A DNA stretch of 64,000 nucleotides from Spiroplasma endosymbiont of Agriotes lineatus (GCF_964019485.1 NZ_OZ026448.1:744001-808000), one strand, 5' to 3'; shown: positions 1-9,974, counted from the first letter of the stretch. The notes: generated by a model from the letters alone, not told the origin. Translations and numbers: made by a program.

Positions 1-14
1 ACTCACATTTTCAT
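1..14 (-). CDS. Start of small type-2 viral protein (partial)
   Basis: Only the first codons (MKMWV) lie in the window. They match the start of the 58-residue viral protein at 27815-27991. The rest continues beyond the left edge. TGA is read as Trp at codon 4. Confidence 0.55.
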
Positions 15-105
15 TTCTAAAACTCCAAAACTATTTTTTTATTACTACACCAAATCAAAAAAATTGCAATAACTTAATTAAATAACTCAACTCATCCATA
101 ACTAT

Positions 106-135
106 AGCGGGCGGAGCATACGCTTTCCGCGCCGC
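106..135. repeat. GC-rich viral palindrome
   Basis: An inverted repeat (agcgg-gcgga, then tccgc-g-ccgct) with a loop around gcatacgct. It is the most GC-rich spot in the fragment and is kept at the same place in the other type-2 copy (28085-28111). It lies between two viral genes, where a replication or packaging signal of a single-stranded DNA phage could sit. The role is inferred. Confidence 0.6.
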
Positions 136-226
136 TCTACCACTATAAACATCAACCAAGATAGATTGTTTTGTGGAGTTTTTTTATTTACCTTTATTCT
201 TAAGGCGCCTTAAAATACCTTTAAAA

Positions 227-555
227 TTAATTTTTAAAATAATCAAAACTTACAACCTTTTTATCATGTTCTTTTTCAGCAACAAAAAAATTTAACAATT
301 CTTGTCCTATAATCAAATTAGACTCCTGCCCTTTCTTATTAACTGAAACCAACTGATGCTCACCATTTCTAATTATTCCAATACAAATAGAATTTTAATA
401 TTTTTCTTTATAAACAAATCGCTTTGAAAATCAAATACCAATAGGATTACTAAATCACGGAATTTCTGGTGCTTTAATAAAAATTGCGTTTTGTGTTTTT
501 TTAAAAGATATTTTTTAGTATTTAAAAAAATATTTTCAATATTTCTCACACACAT
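227..555 (-). pseudogene. First viral gene, frameshifted (type 2)
   Basis: The start (MCVRNIENIFLNTKKYLLK) matches the first gene of the other viral copies: 28238-28525, 44206-44532 and 56715-57041. The frame is then broken inside the AAACAC run. Downstream, another frame continues the family pattern (FVYKEKY, then SICIG, then LLNFFVAEK). This family is about 108 residues when whole and has no function I can name. A TAA after KEKY adds a second lesion, so the copy is dead. Confidence 0.75.
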
Positions 556-848
556 ACCTTCCTTATAAATATATTTAGTTATATTAAACTAAGTTATATT
601 TATCTTAGTTATCTAACTAAGTTAAATATTTATTTTTTTTAAACATTTATATTTAACAAAATTTGTTAGTAAACTTCGTTTACTAATTAACTTAGTTTAT
701 TACTATTACTATCAAGGCACAAAAAAATACAAGACATAACTAAAAATAATAAGTGTTAATTTAAACCTTATATTTCTTGTAATAAATAAATGAGCTCATA
801 TTTATTTATTAATTAACAGCAAACTTGTAAAAACCAAAATCTTGTCAT

Positions 849-2024
849 ATGTATATGGTTTCTACACCTTTTCCATTGGATCCAATTGACAAAGATAGAA
901 ATTTAATAAAAACTAGTAATATTAATGATTATGATATCGGTTATTTAGCAGAAGCAAGTGCAGTCGGAGCTGGTTTTGAAAACTTTTACAATAATGACAA
1001 CATTGAAAAAGTTATTCGTTATTTATCAAATGAAAAGTTAGATACTAAATTTGAAAATGGTTATCAATTAGAAAAAAACAAAACTAGTGATGTTAATACC
1101 AGTGCTGGTTGATTTCATTTTATTATTCAGCAAAAACGCTTTAATGATTTAAATGGGAATACTCAAATGCCATTTTATCAACATAAATTTATCTATGTTG
1201 ATAAAAATAAAAGTTCAAATTATCAGTATTTTTTAAATTCAGTTGATAGTAAAGGCGCGAATGATTTTTGGAATACAACACAAGGAAGACATCTAAAAAA
1301 TTACATGATTAACTGTAAAAAGTGAAACACAGACAATGATTTAGCAAAATTAAATTTTGAAGCAATGTTATCATATTGACGAGATTATGTTTCTGATATT
1401 CGTAATCATTTAGCAGTCAATGAAAGTATCAATAATTTTAAGTCACTAAATGATTTAAATATTAGTGCTTTAAAAATGAATGCCAAAAATATTAAAACTA
1501 TTAGAGATAAAATTAATAAATATGTTTGACAAGAAATAAATAAAATCAGTTTATTAGCAATAATAAACAAAGATTATATTATTCAAATATATAAAAATCA
1601 GCAATGACAAAAATTAACTGATGATAATTTAAATGAACTAATAACTAATTATCAAGAACAAACAAAAGCAACAATGATAAGAATTAAAGCACTAAATACA
1701 TCAATGATACTAATCGGGGAAACAAACCAATTTAAATTTATTAATAACTTAAATTATGATGAAAGTAGAGTCATTGATTTAAGTAAAATTAAGTATCAAA
1801 ATCAAGAATATAATTTTAAAGATAAAACAAAAGATAATATTTTTAATAATTATATTATGGAATATATTAAACAAGGTTTTAAGATTAATAAATTAGATGA
1901 AATATTAGTGCTAGATATTGATTATCAAATATCATCGCAAGGATTAAATGGCAAAAAAATTAACATTAACGATAATGAATTACAGGAATTTAAGGATTGT
2001 ACAATTAACTGTGTCTCTAAGTAA
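849..2024 (+). pseudogene. Internal piece of an unknown protein, cut at both ends
   Basis: Reading TGA as Trp, one frame runs from 849 to a TAA at 2022. The first codons (MYMVSTP) belong to the viral joint that ends near 867. The last codons (CTINCVSK) belong to the IS256 terminal repeat that begins near 1996. About 375 residues between are left from a host gene. They are hydrophilic and rich in Asn, Lys and Trp, with no signal peptide or membrane helix left, and I do not recognise the family. Since both real ends are missing this is most likely a non-functional fragment. Its frame is otherwise open, which points to a recent event. Confidence 0.7.
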
Positions 2025-3322
2025 TTAACTTAAATTCACTCTGTCCTCAAATTTTATCATTAAATGTGAAATTGCACTATCCCAATTTTGAATTGGCATC
2101 GTTCATTTCTTAACCATATTTTGAAATGCTAAATAAAATATTTTAAAAACTGATGCGTCATTAGGAAAAATCTTTTTATTTTTAACGACTTTTCTTGGTT
2201 GACTATTAACAGACTCTATTGCATTAGTTGTATAAATAATTCTCCTAAATTCTTGAGGATATTCAAGAAAAATTATTAAATTATTTCAGTTATTTTTTCA
2301 TGATTTAGCAATTTGGGGGTATTTTTTATCTCACTTTTCAGCAAAATTGTCTAAAGCAACCAACGATATTTCTTCATTAATTGCTGTATAAATTGATTTT
2401 AAATCATTAGCTACAAGTTTGCGATCTTTGTGAGGAACAAATTTTAAACTATTACGAATTTGATGAACAATGCATAATTGGTGCTGTGTTTTTAGAAAAA
2501 CAGCTTCTATTGCATCAGACATCCCGGTTAAATTATCACTATAAACAACAAGAATATCTTGTAAGCCACGATTTTTCATTTCCGTAAGGGGATTGGTGTT
2601 AAGTCAAAATTTGGCTCCCTTCATTCTCGCTAATTCACATTCCTAAAATATCTTTTAAACCATCTAAATTAATTCCTAAGGCAAGATATACTGCTTTGTT
2701 TATTATTCGTTTATCTTGTTTTACTTTAACAACACAACAATACAATCAAAATAAACAATCGGATAAATCTTCTCTAAAGGTTTAGTTTGCCACACTTTAA
2801 CTTCTTCAATAACATCATCAGTTATTTGACTAATTAAACTTTCTGAAATTTCTGTTCCATGATAGAATTCTTGCAATTGTGCTTTGATATCAGAAATTGT
2901 CATTCCTTTTGCATATAAGAAAATTACTTTTTGATCAAAGTTATTAAATTTTCTTTGTCTTTTTGGAATAATTACTGGTTCAAAAGTATTGTTTCGATCT
3001 CTTGGTACATCAATTACGATTGAACCATTTTTAGTAATAATGGTTTTTTGTGTTCTGCCATTTCTTTTATTATGATTCTCGCCAGTCTCAAGGCGATTTT
3101 TAATTTCCGTATTTAACATTCGTTCAATTAATTTTTTGGTAAATTCCTGAAAAATAGTCTTGCTTTTAAATAAATCTTGTGGATTATCAATATTTTCTAA
3201 AAAATAATCAGCAACTTTATCAATTTTATCAGGGGGTTTTTGCTTTTTTATAATTTTTTGTTCTACTTCTTCTGAATAGAATTAAGAATGAATTATCGAG
3301 ACACAGAATTTTGGACAGCTCC
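1996..3322 (-). mobile_element. IS256-family element, copy 1
   Basis: About 1.33 kb, bounded by imperfect inverted repeats: the 3' end reads acaattaactgtgtctc and the 5' end carries ctgtgtctcg next to a ccaaaattctg-type sequence. Five more copies or pieces occur at 17521, 30016, 33624, 40691 and 55285. It interrupts the fragment that begins at 849. No clean target duplication is visible. Confidence 0.85.
2025..3290 (-). pseudogene. IS256-family (Mutator-type) transposase, broken
   Basis: The parts read ERMLNTEIKNRLETGENHNK, GMTISDIKAQLQEFYHG and GLQDILVVYSDNLTGM, typical of Mutator/IS256 DDE transposases. Whole copies should be near 400 residues. Here the ATG is replaced by ATT (near 3290), and an extra base near 2617 (gaatgaaggg for gaatgaggg) shifts the frame before the MKNRGLQDIL block. 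The catalytic-domain sequence is still readable, so the decay is recent. Confidence 0.85.
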
Positions 3323-3372
3323 GATTTTTTATGTTTTAGTTATCAACATATATTATATAAAATTATGTATGT

Positions 3373-3378
3373 TATAAT
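3373..3378 (+). promoter_or_regulatory. -10 box of asnS
   Basis: A TATAAT hexamer lies 40 bp before the asnS start. No good -35 box is seen at the normal distance, and the upstream sequence is the end of the IS256 element (edge near 3322). A ribosome site (agaggg) follows 8-13 bp before the ATG. Confidence 0.5.
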
Positions 3379-3418
3379 TAAAAAAATCTTATTCATTTTG
3401 AAAAGAGGGAAAATATTA

Positions 3419-4774
3419 ATGTTAATTAAAAAACTTTATAAAACATATAAAACCATTGTTGATCAAGAAATTACTTTAAAAGGTTGAGTACGAACCAATC
3501 GCAATTCTGGTAAAGTAGGTTTTATTAGTTTAAATGATGGCAGTTATTTGGATAGTATTCAAGTTGTTTATAATCAAGAAATTAAAAATTTTAATGAAAT
3601 TAAAAGCTTGCGAACAGGTTCTTCAATTGCAGTAACAGGAGTATTAATTTTGCCAGATAAAGGTAATGAATTGTTTGAAATTAAAGCAACAAATATAAAA
3701 ATATATAATAATGTTATGGAGCAATATCCATTACAAAAAAAAGAACATTCTAATGAATATTTACGAGAAATTGCTCATTTAAGAGCACGAACTAATAAGT
3801 TTTGAGCTATTTTTAAGATTAGAAGTAGTGTTAGTTATGCAATTCATTGTTTTTTTCAAGGAAATGACTTTTTATATTTGCATTCACCAATTATTACTAG
3901 TAATGATGCTGAAGGTGCAGGTGAAGCGTTTATTGTGACAACTCGTGAAGATAATAATTATCAACAAGATTTCTTTTCTAAAAAGGCTAATTTAACTGTT
4001 TCTGGACAATTAAATGCTGAAGCATATACACAAGCATTTAATCGTGTTTATACTTTTGGGCCAGCCTTTCGAGCAGAGAAGTCTCATACTTCTCGTCATG
4101 TAGCGGAATTTTGAATGGTAGAACCAGAAGTGGCATATAGTTCGTTAGAAGAAAATATGAAATTAGGAGAAGATTTAATTAAATATATTATTAATTATAT
4201 TTTAGAAAATAATAAAAAAGAATTAAAGTTTTTAAATGATAATGTTGATAATAATTTATTAGATAAACTAAATACAATAATAACTGTTAAGTTTATAGTT
4301 ATGACTTATGATGATGCGATTATGGAATTAGTTAAAGTTAAAGACTGTTTTGAAAATCAAGATATTAATTGGGGAATGGATTTACAAACTGAACATGAAA
4401 GATATTTATGTGAACAATTAACTAATAAACCAATATTTATTACTAATTATCCACAATCTATTAAAGCATTTTATATGAAAACTAATGAGGATAATAAAAC
4501 TGTTCAAGCGGTGGATTTATTAGTTCCTGGAATTGGTGAATTAATTGGTGGTGGCCAAAGGGAAGATAATTATGAAAAGTTATTATCAAAAATGCAAGCG
4601 ACTAATTTAGATATTAAAGATTTTCAATGATATTTAAATTTAAGACAGTATGGGTATGTTCCAAGTGGTGGTTTTGGTTTAGGATTAGAAAGATTAATTA
4701 TGTATTTGACGGGAGTGACAAATATTCGTGATGCTTTACCCTTTCCACGCGTACCTAATAGTTTAGAATTTTAA
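3419..4774 (+). CDS. asnS: Asparaginyl-tRNA synthetase
   Basis: Class II aminoacyl-tRNA synthetase that charges tRNA-Asn in the cytoplasm. It is 451 residues, normal for the family, when TGA is read as Trp (for example GWVRTN near residue 25 and AEFWMVEPE). The N-terminal OB-fold anticodon domain comes first. Motif 2 follows in the block [19 protein letters not shown]. Motif 3 is in [16 protein letters not shown], with the Asn-type ending [17 protein letters not shown]. The start was chosen for the agaggg ribosome site. It stands alone between two insertion elements and is followed by a hairpin terminator. Confidence 0.96.
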
Positions 4775-4775
4775 G

Positions 4776-4808
4776 AAAAGATAAAGTTTATTAAAAATTT
4801 ATCTTTTT
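4776..4808 (+). terminator. Rho-independent terminator of asnS
   Basis: A perfect 10-bp stem (aaaagataaa / tttatctttt) starts directly after the asnS stop codon and ends in a T run. Confidence 0.75.
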
Positions 4809-4850
4809 ATATTAGACTTTGGAATGGCAACCCCCTTTTTAGGACATTTT

Positions 4851-5657
4851 TTATGTAGACTGCCATTTTCTAAATTTAATGGGTATTAAATAATTTAAGC
4901 TACCGTGAATTCGAATATTGTTGTATCAATTAACAAAATCAAATAGTTCGCATTTTAATTGTGTTAAATTTTCAAATTTTTTACCCTTAATAAATTCTGT
5001 TTTAAAGGTTTTGTAAGTTATTTCAGTCACAGCATTATCATAAGGACAATCTTTATTGTTTAATGATCTTTTAATATTAAAGGTTATTAAAATTTCATCA
5101 ATGATTTTATTTTTGAACTCATTACCGTGATCGGCATGAAATAAAATTATTTTATTTAATGGTCGTGTTATCTTATGAAAAGCTTGTTGAACTAGTTCAG
5201 CGGTTTTGTTTGGCCCAGCATTATAGCCAATTACTTCGCGATTAAATAAGTCGATTAATAAGCAAATATAATGTCATTTTCCTCCAACTTGCACATATGT
5301 TAAATCACTAACAACAACTTCATTGGATTTTTTGTCATTAAATTCACGATTTAAAACATTACTAATTTGGGCATTATTAGCTGTTGTTTTATGATTACGA
5401 TATTTTAATTTGGCGTATTTAGAAACCAAATTATTTTTGATCATAATGCATCTGATTTTTCGCCGCGATAAGATGATATCTTTTTTTATTAAAACAGCTT
5501 TAATTTTATGAGCCCCATAAATTTTGCGACTTTTATTAAATGCACTGATAACTTCTTGTTCATAATTATTAACTTGCTTGTTAGTGCATTTATTAGTTTG
5601 ATAATAATAATAATATGTTGATTTTGATAAACCCGAAATCTTACATATTTTCCTCAC
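4851..5657 (-). CDS. IS3-family transposase OrfB (DDE domain)
   Basis: 268 residues, unbroken. An N-terminal HTH_21-like part (RKIYGAHKIKAVL) is followed by the rve integrase core. The likely triad is Asp in VVSDLTYV, Asp in LFHADHGNEF, and Glu in the DNAVTEITYKTFKTE block. It ends with the family tail (HGSLNYLIPIKFRKWQST). In IS3 elements OrfB is made as an OrfAB fusion by -1 frameshifting; an A-rich slip site is present at the end of orfA (ggccaaaaaat). Since orfA here carries a stop codon, this copy probably cannot move by itself. Confidence 0.88.
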
Positions 5658-5689
5658 TGAATATTTGTTTTTGTTGTTATTAATTATTG

Positions 5690-5964
5690 TTATTTTTTGG
5701 CCATTATCAGTGCCGCTTGCTTTAAAATATCGTTTTCCATTAGTAATTGTTTTAATTCTTTTCGTAAGTAAATTAATTCATTTTCTTCATTACTTTGATA
5801 TCTTTTGCTTTAAAAGAACCAGAATTATCGAATGATTTTATTCAATTATAAATAGCAGATTTTGAAATACCCTATTCATTAATAATTTCAATAATGATTT
5901 TCCCGCTTTGATAAAGCATGACAATTTGTTTTTTAAATTCATCTGTATATGAATTTTTGCCCAT
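5690..5964 (-). pseudogene. IS3-family OrfA, broken
   Basis: Starts MGKNSYTDEFKKQIVMLYQ and has the helix-turn-helix block GISKSAIYNWIKSF of IS3 OrfA. A TAG replaces the Tyr codon just before GISKS (copy B has TAT there). A base also seems to be missing at gatatcaaag, so the leucine-zipper part ([15 protein letters not shown]) is in another frame. The second defect is shared with copy B and is therefore older than the duplication. Confidence 0.8.
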
Positions 5965-6044
5965 TTTTTTATATTCCTACTTTCTTAATAATTTTATTTT
6001 ATTTGAAAGTCCAAATAAATATGGTCCAACTTATTGTAACCTCT

Positions 6045-6950
6045 CCATAAACATTTAATTGATTATAAAGACCATTGATTTCTTTTTCTTAAAAATTAGA
6101 TAATAATGAAATTTTATCACTATTAAAATTTATTAATTTTTCTAATTTTTTGATAGGAAAATAATTAATTAAATTATTGAAAGTAACAACAATATTGTTT
6201 GTTAATAATATATCAAGTAATAATAACAAATAATTATGAGCTAAATTTTGATAATATTGTTCAGAAAACTCAAACAATGACATCATCTTATTTGCTAAAA
6301 TAACTTTATCTTTATTGACAAATAGATTATATTCAGTTATCCCATTTATTTTTCAAATAAAAGTGTTGGGGCCAAGTTTTGAAACTTTGTTAATCAAATC
6401 AATATCACCTTTCCCTTCAATAATAATAATTGTAATTTCACAGAATTTAACACTTAACTCTTTTACTATTTGTAATAGTGTTGTTGTTTTAACCACCCCC
6501 GGTTGTTACCATAAGAAGTGTGTGTGTTGGTTTAAATTAAATTTTATTAAACCAATATCATTGTTTAATTTAACTAGGTTATTTCGTGGAATTTGTTTAA
6601 ATTATTGTTCTATTTTGTGTGCTTTTTTCTTTTGTTTATAAGCAAACATATTAAAATGTTTTCATTTTTGATAATCAATAAAACCAGTAAAAATAAATAT
6701 AATTATTGTGGCAATAATTGTTGAAATTTTTAAGGAAATATCTTTTGCAAAAGCTTTTGCAAAATTGTTTCAAGTAACTTCTTTTAGTTTTATTCTGACA
6801 TAAGCAAGGTCAACAATTATGTTAATTAAAGTAATAAAAAAGATGAAAGCTAAAATAATTGAAAAAGACAGCAAAACTATTTTTTCAAATTTATTAAGTT
6901 TTTTAAATCATTGTTTTATTTTATTAATAAATTTGGTTCTTAACTAAAGG
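6045..6950 (-). pseudogene. Conjugation coupling-type ATPase (VirD4/TraG-like) relic
   Basis: A degraded frame starts near 6947 with two membrane helices (FEKIVLLSFSIILAFIFFI; ISTIIATIIIFIFTGF), then a broken P-loop region that should read about TGGGKTTTLLQIVKEL, then IIIEGKGDIDLINKVSKL and GITEYNLFVNKDKV. Two N-terminal helices followed by a RecA-like ATPase is the plan of VirD4/TraG coupling proteins, although an FtsK/HerA-type ATPase would look similar. Stops and shifts occur near 6596 and at the P-loop. The C-terminus is cut by the IS3 element. Together with the VirB4-like piece upstream it marks a lost conjugative plasmid or ICE. Confidence 0.55.
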
Positions 6951-6994
6951 CTTCTTGTTCAATATCACTTGCTTCAACATTTAATAACATTCGC

Positions 6995-7262
6995 TTATTT
7001 AGTATCAACGGAAAACAAACATGTTCCGGTTGGTGAACTAGCAATTGTTGATTTTTGATATTCATTTAACCTACCACCAGCTGAAATTAAATTATCATAA
7101 TCTTGTAAATCATTTGGTGCTAAATGATAAAAAAATTGATATAAATAGTTGTTAATTATTCCTTGGACTTGTATTTTAATATTTGTATTTCCCATAAAGT
7201 CATTTATGTTTTGTGTCATAATATACAATATTTCGTTATATTTTCAAATTCATTTTGTCATT
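6995..7262 (-). pseudogene. C-terminal piece of a VirB4/TraE-like ATPase
   Basis: About 85 residues: WKYNEILYIMTQNINDFMG, then NNYLYQFFYHLAPNDLQD and GRLNEYQKSTIASSPTGTC. The TQN-x-DF motif followed by a phenylalanine- and leucine-rich stretch and a glycine-rich end is the pattern of the last part of VirB4/TraC/TraE-type type IV secretion ATPases. The N-terminal two thirds are missing. The break coincides with the cgcataaagtttt repeat at 7266-7281. It precedes the VirD4-like relic on the same strand, as in conjugation modules. Confidence 0.5.
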
Positions 7263-7274
7263 TCAAACAAAACT

Positions 7275-7649
7275 TTATGCGTATGTTATATTTAAACGAC
7301 CATTAATAATCCCGGATAATGCTTTAACATACTTACCAAAAATAATACTAATAGCATTACTTTGTTTAATTATTCCTTGTTGTTTTAACTTACAAATCTT
7401 TTCAATATTAACTTGTTTAATATCTTTAATAATAATTTTAATCTTTGTCTTTGTTGCTTGTGATTCAATAATATTATTAATTGTCCCTAAATAATCAATA
7501 AAAACATCTGCTTTAAAAGGAATTAATTTTTGTAATTGTTTTTTTGTTAAATTTTTATTTTTTAAAAATATCATATTTATTAAGCAAGCAATTATAAAAA
7601 CTAATAATATTAACCCTAAATCTAACAGCATCATTTGTCATAATTCCAT
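7275..7649 (-). CDS. Membrane-anchored PTS EIIB-like protein without the active Cys
   Basis: 124 residues starting MELWQMMLLDL; this start has the ribosome site aggaagag. One N-terminal membrane helix (LLDLGLILLVFIIACLINMIF) is followed by a domain with the glucose-PTS EIIB pattern: DYLGTINNIIESQATKTKIKI, then VNIEKICKLKQQGIIKQ, then ISIIFGKYVKALSGIIN. The position where EIIB enzymes have the phosphorylated Cys (C-x-TRLR) reads ATKTKIK, so it cannot work as a normal phosphotransfer subunit. It follows nadK by 18 bp and is probably co-transcribed. The last codons (YA-stop) fall in the viral terminal-repeat word, so its natural C-terminus may have been replaced. Confidence 0.6.
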
Positions 7650-7667
7650 CGCTTCTCTTCCTTTTAT

Positions 7668-8453
7668 TTAATTATGGATAAATGTTTTTTGAATTTGTTT
7701 AATCATTATTAAATCATTAACATCAGTTACTAAAATTTTAATTTTATTAGCAATTAAATTAATAATTAAATTATCACTATTAAAATCATGTTTTTGACTA
7801 TCAATTACTAAAAAAACATCTTTCATATTTCCTTTAATAGTAATCATGTGGGTATTGTCTAAAATTAATGATGCCTTTAAAGAATTATGTTTACTATGAA
7901 AAACAGGAGCAATTTCTAAGAATTCCATTAAATTTTTTTCACTTAAAATAACTGCTCCATTAATACTTTTAATATAGCCTGTTGAACCGGTTTTAGTGGC
8001 CAAAACAAATCCTGAACTTTGACAATTTTGTAATAATTGATTATTAATATAAACTGTAAAAAATATTGTTTTTGCAATACTAATTAATTTAATCTCATTA
8101 AGACTATAAAAATTTTTATTATTAATAGTTATTTTTAAAGCATCAAGAGATTTTGTTTTCAAAATATTATTTTTTAAATTAGTAATTAACTTATCAATTT
8201 CATTAACTTGATAAAGAGCATTAAAACCAATATTTCCGGTATTAATAGTTATAAAATGAATATTATCAATATTTTCATTAAAACGATTAATCGCCGATAA
8301 AAAAGTTCCATCACCACCAATAGTAAATACTATTTCTGGATTTTGTTCATCAAATATCATCTTTAATACTAATAATTTACTAGATAAGTCTTTGGCAGCA
8401 TCAATTGATTCATCGGACTTGTTAGTAATAATTGTAAATCTCTTTTGTTGCAT
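7668..8453 (-). CDS. nadK: NAD kinase
   Basis: 261 residues, intact. Phosphorylates NAD to NADP in the cytosol. The GGDGTFLSAINRF motif lies near residue 45, the NTGNIGF block near 71, and the conserved TGSTGY block near 155, as in the PpnK/NadK family; mollicute members are about this size. The ribosome site (gaggtg) is 6-11 bp before the ATG. The viral left end at 8516 sits only about 60 bp upstream, so the promoter region is tight against the insertion. Confidence 0.93.
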   Translation of the reverse strand: MQQKRFTIITNKSDESIDAAKDLSSKLLVLKMIFDEQNPEIVFTIGGDGTFLSAINRFNENIDNIHFITINTGNIGFNALYQVNEIDKLITNLKNNILKTKSLDALKITINNKNFYSLNEIKLISIAKTIFFTVYINNQLLQNCQSSGFVLATKTGSTGYIKSINGAVILSEKNLMEFLEIAPVFHSKHNSLKASLILDNTHMITIKGNMKDVFLVIDSQKHDFNSDNLIINLIANKIKILVTDVNDLIMIKQIQKTFIHN

Positions 8454-8520
8454 TAATTACACCTCATAATATAATTCTATCAATAAAGTAATAATATCAT
8501 AAATTAAGAATCCATGGACA

Positions 8521-9023
8521 CATAAAGTTTTGTTAGGTGAGTAAACATTTTAATAAGTATTAAGACAGTCAACAATGATTGTCTTTTTATTTTATAAGAT
8601 GTTAAAATTTGTTCTTTGAAAATTAAATACAAGTGAATTAATAATGTTAGTATATATTAAAACATGATAAATTGTGGGTGGTCGCCATAACCAAAAGAAG
8701 TTTACCAATTAATAGATAACATCCTATTAGCTATAGCAATTTGTTTCGTTTTGCAATAAAAAAATGAATGGGTGAATTTCCTAAAAATATACACGCTATT
8801 AAATTAGTTCCAAGGGCGGGATGCGGACATTAAAGTGTAGAAATTTCTATATAGGGAGATACTAAGTTTAAAATTATTAAAATCTTTATCTAATTAAAAA
8901 ACAAAATTTAATAACAAAGCTTTTTAAACACTTAAATCTGCGATATATAAGTGTTTAAAAAACTAAGTTAGTTAACTAAGTTAATATAACTTAGTTTATC
9001 TATAATAAGAAAGGTAATTTAAT
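8521..9023 (+). other. Viral left arm, non-coding in this copy
   Basis: About 500 bp of left-arm DNA. It contains ttaagacagtcaacaatgat, a hairpin around 8925-8960 (aaacacttaaatctgcgatatataagtgttt), and repeated ctaagtta words before the first gene. The same arm occurs at 43683-44205 and, inverted, at 57042-57563. It probably carries replication and promoter signals. No reading frame here is convincing. Confidence 0.6.
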
Positions 9024-9350
9024 ATGAAAAACATTGAAAACATTTTCTTAAATACTAAAAAATATCTTTTAAAAGAAACACAAAACGCAATGCTTATTAA
9101 AGCGCCAAAAATTCCGTGATTTAATGAACAAATCGGTGTTTGGTTTCCAAAACGATTTGTTTATAAAGGAAAATATTAAAATTCTATTTGCATCGGAATA
9201 ATAAAAGATAATAAATATCAAGTAATTTCAATTAATCAAAAAGAAAATGAAACCAAATTAATTAAGGGACAAGAATTATTAGGTTTTTTCATTGCCGAAA
9301 AAGAAAACAACGAAAAAGATATAAATTATAACTATTTTAAAGGAGTTTAA
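9024..9350 (+). pseudogene. First type-1 viral gene, nonsense mutant
   Basis: Same family as the intact 108-residue protein at 44206-44532 (MKNIENIFLNTKKYLLKE). A TAA at 9177-9179, after FVYKGKY, replaces the GAA of copy D. The rest of the frame is still open to 9350. The product is of unknown function, is soluble and Lys-rich, and is always the first gene of these viruses. Confidence 0.8.
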
Positions 9351-9352
9351 AA

Positions 9353-9574
9353 ATGAATATTGCGATTGGAATAATATTTATTATCATTTGCATAATGCTA
9401 TTGGCATATTTTGCTTATAAAATTTATGCCAAAATAAAAATGCGAATTAAATATAAAAATGCCATTAAAAATAATACTGGTAATTTCACAAAAGACGAAA
9501 AGGTATTTATTGCCCGCTTTAAAAAATGAGTTAAAACTCCTAATTCAAAAGAAAATAATGAAAATAAAAAATAA
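9353..9574 (+). CDS. Small viral membrane protein (73 aa)
   Basis: One N-terminal membrane helix (IAIGIIFIIICIMLLAYFAY) and a basic tail (KIKMRIKYKNAIK, then a KDEKVFIARFKKW block). It matches 44535-44756 almost exactly and 27573-27785 more distantly (FTYAQRIFIAKFKR). The ribosome site aaaggag is shared with the stop of the previous gene, and the stop overlaps the next start (TAATG). A filamentous-phage structural or morphogenesis role is likely, but not proven. Confidence 0.75.
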
Positions 9575-9735
9575 TGTTTTGAGAAATTATTATGGAATTC
9601 TTAAAACTGTTTGTTCCGATAGAAAAAATGCCTACACAAGTTGCGTTTATTGCCGGTTTAATTATTATCATTACTTTTCTTTTCGCCTTAATTTCAATTA
9701 TGTATTTACCAATAAAAATGATTTTCGGGAGATAA
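9574..9735 (+). CDS. Small viral membrane protein (53 aa)
   Basis: Starts on the ATG that overlaps the previous stop (TAATG). One membrane helix (VAFIAGLIIIITFLFALISI) after an amphipathic start (EFLKLFVPIEKMPTQ). The same gene is at 44756-44917, and a frameshifted type-2 homologue is at 27410-27563. It may be a minor coat protein. Confidence 0.7.
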
Positions 9736-9738
9736 AAA

Positions 9739-9974
9739 ATGACAGTAAATTTAAAAGAATTTAATTGAGAACAAATTAAACAAACTTTCTGAGATTTATT
9801 TATTCAAATTACAACTATTCCGGCTCATATTAGTGGTGGTAAAAAAATTGATTTAATCAAAGCAAAGCACCACTTTGATTTTTAATAGCAAACATTGCTT
9901 TTTGATTCTTAACAGCGATTATGGTGTGATTTATTCTAATGTTCCTTTGAAAAACTATATCAGTATTTAGATAG
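9739..9974 (+). pseudogene. Viral membrane protein (76 aa family), frameshifted
   Basis: Begins MTVNLKEFNWEQIKQTFWDL and matches the intact copy at 44921-45151. After GGKKIDL a shift (atcaaagcaaagcacc instead of actcaagaaacac) puts the last third, LLIANIAFWFL, into another frame. Confidence 0.8.

Larger units (their letters stand above)
1..868 (-). mobile_element. Type-2 plectrovirus fragment A
   Basis: This stretch matches the 27990-28740 part of the larger viral copy at 22300-28740, in the same orientation. It holds the start of a 58-residue viral gene, a GC-rich palindrome, a frameshifted first viral gene, and a conserved AT-rich leader. Similarity ends at a shared word around 842-867 (gtatatggtttctaca), after which both copies continue into unrelated DNA, so this point is the likely virus/host joint. 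The fragment runs off the left edge of the window. No intact viral gene is left in it. Confidence 0.8.
4820..6042 (-). mobile_element. IS3-family element, copy A
   Basis: About 1.22 kb, closely matching copy B at 13176-14414. Shared edges are tggaatggcaaccc on the left and cttattgtaacct on the right. Inner ends carry a related word (tttatgtagact) in inverted orientation. It holds orfA and orfB in the usual IS3 layout. Confidence 0.85.

Noticed and set aside
9459-9764. 101-residue plus-strand frame overlapping three small viral genes (also at 44641-44946)
   Set aside because: The overlapped small membrane-protein genes have ribosome sites and homologues in type 2; this frame has neither.
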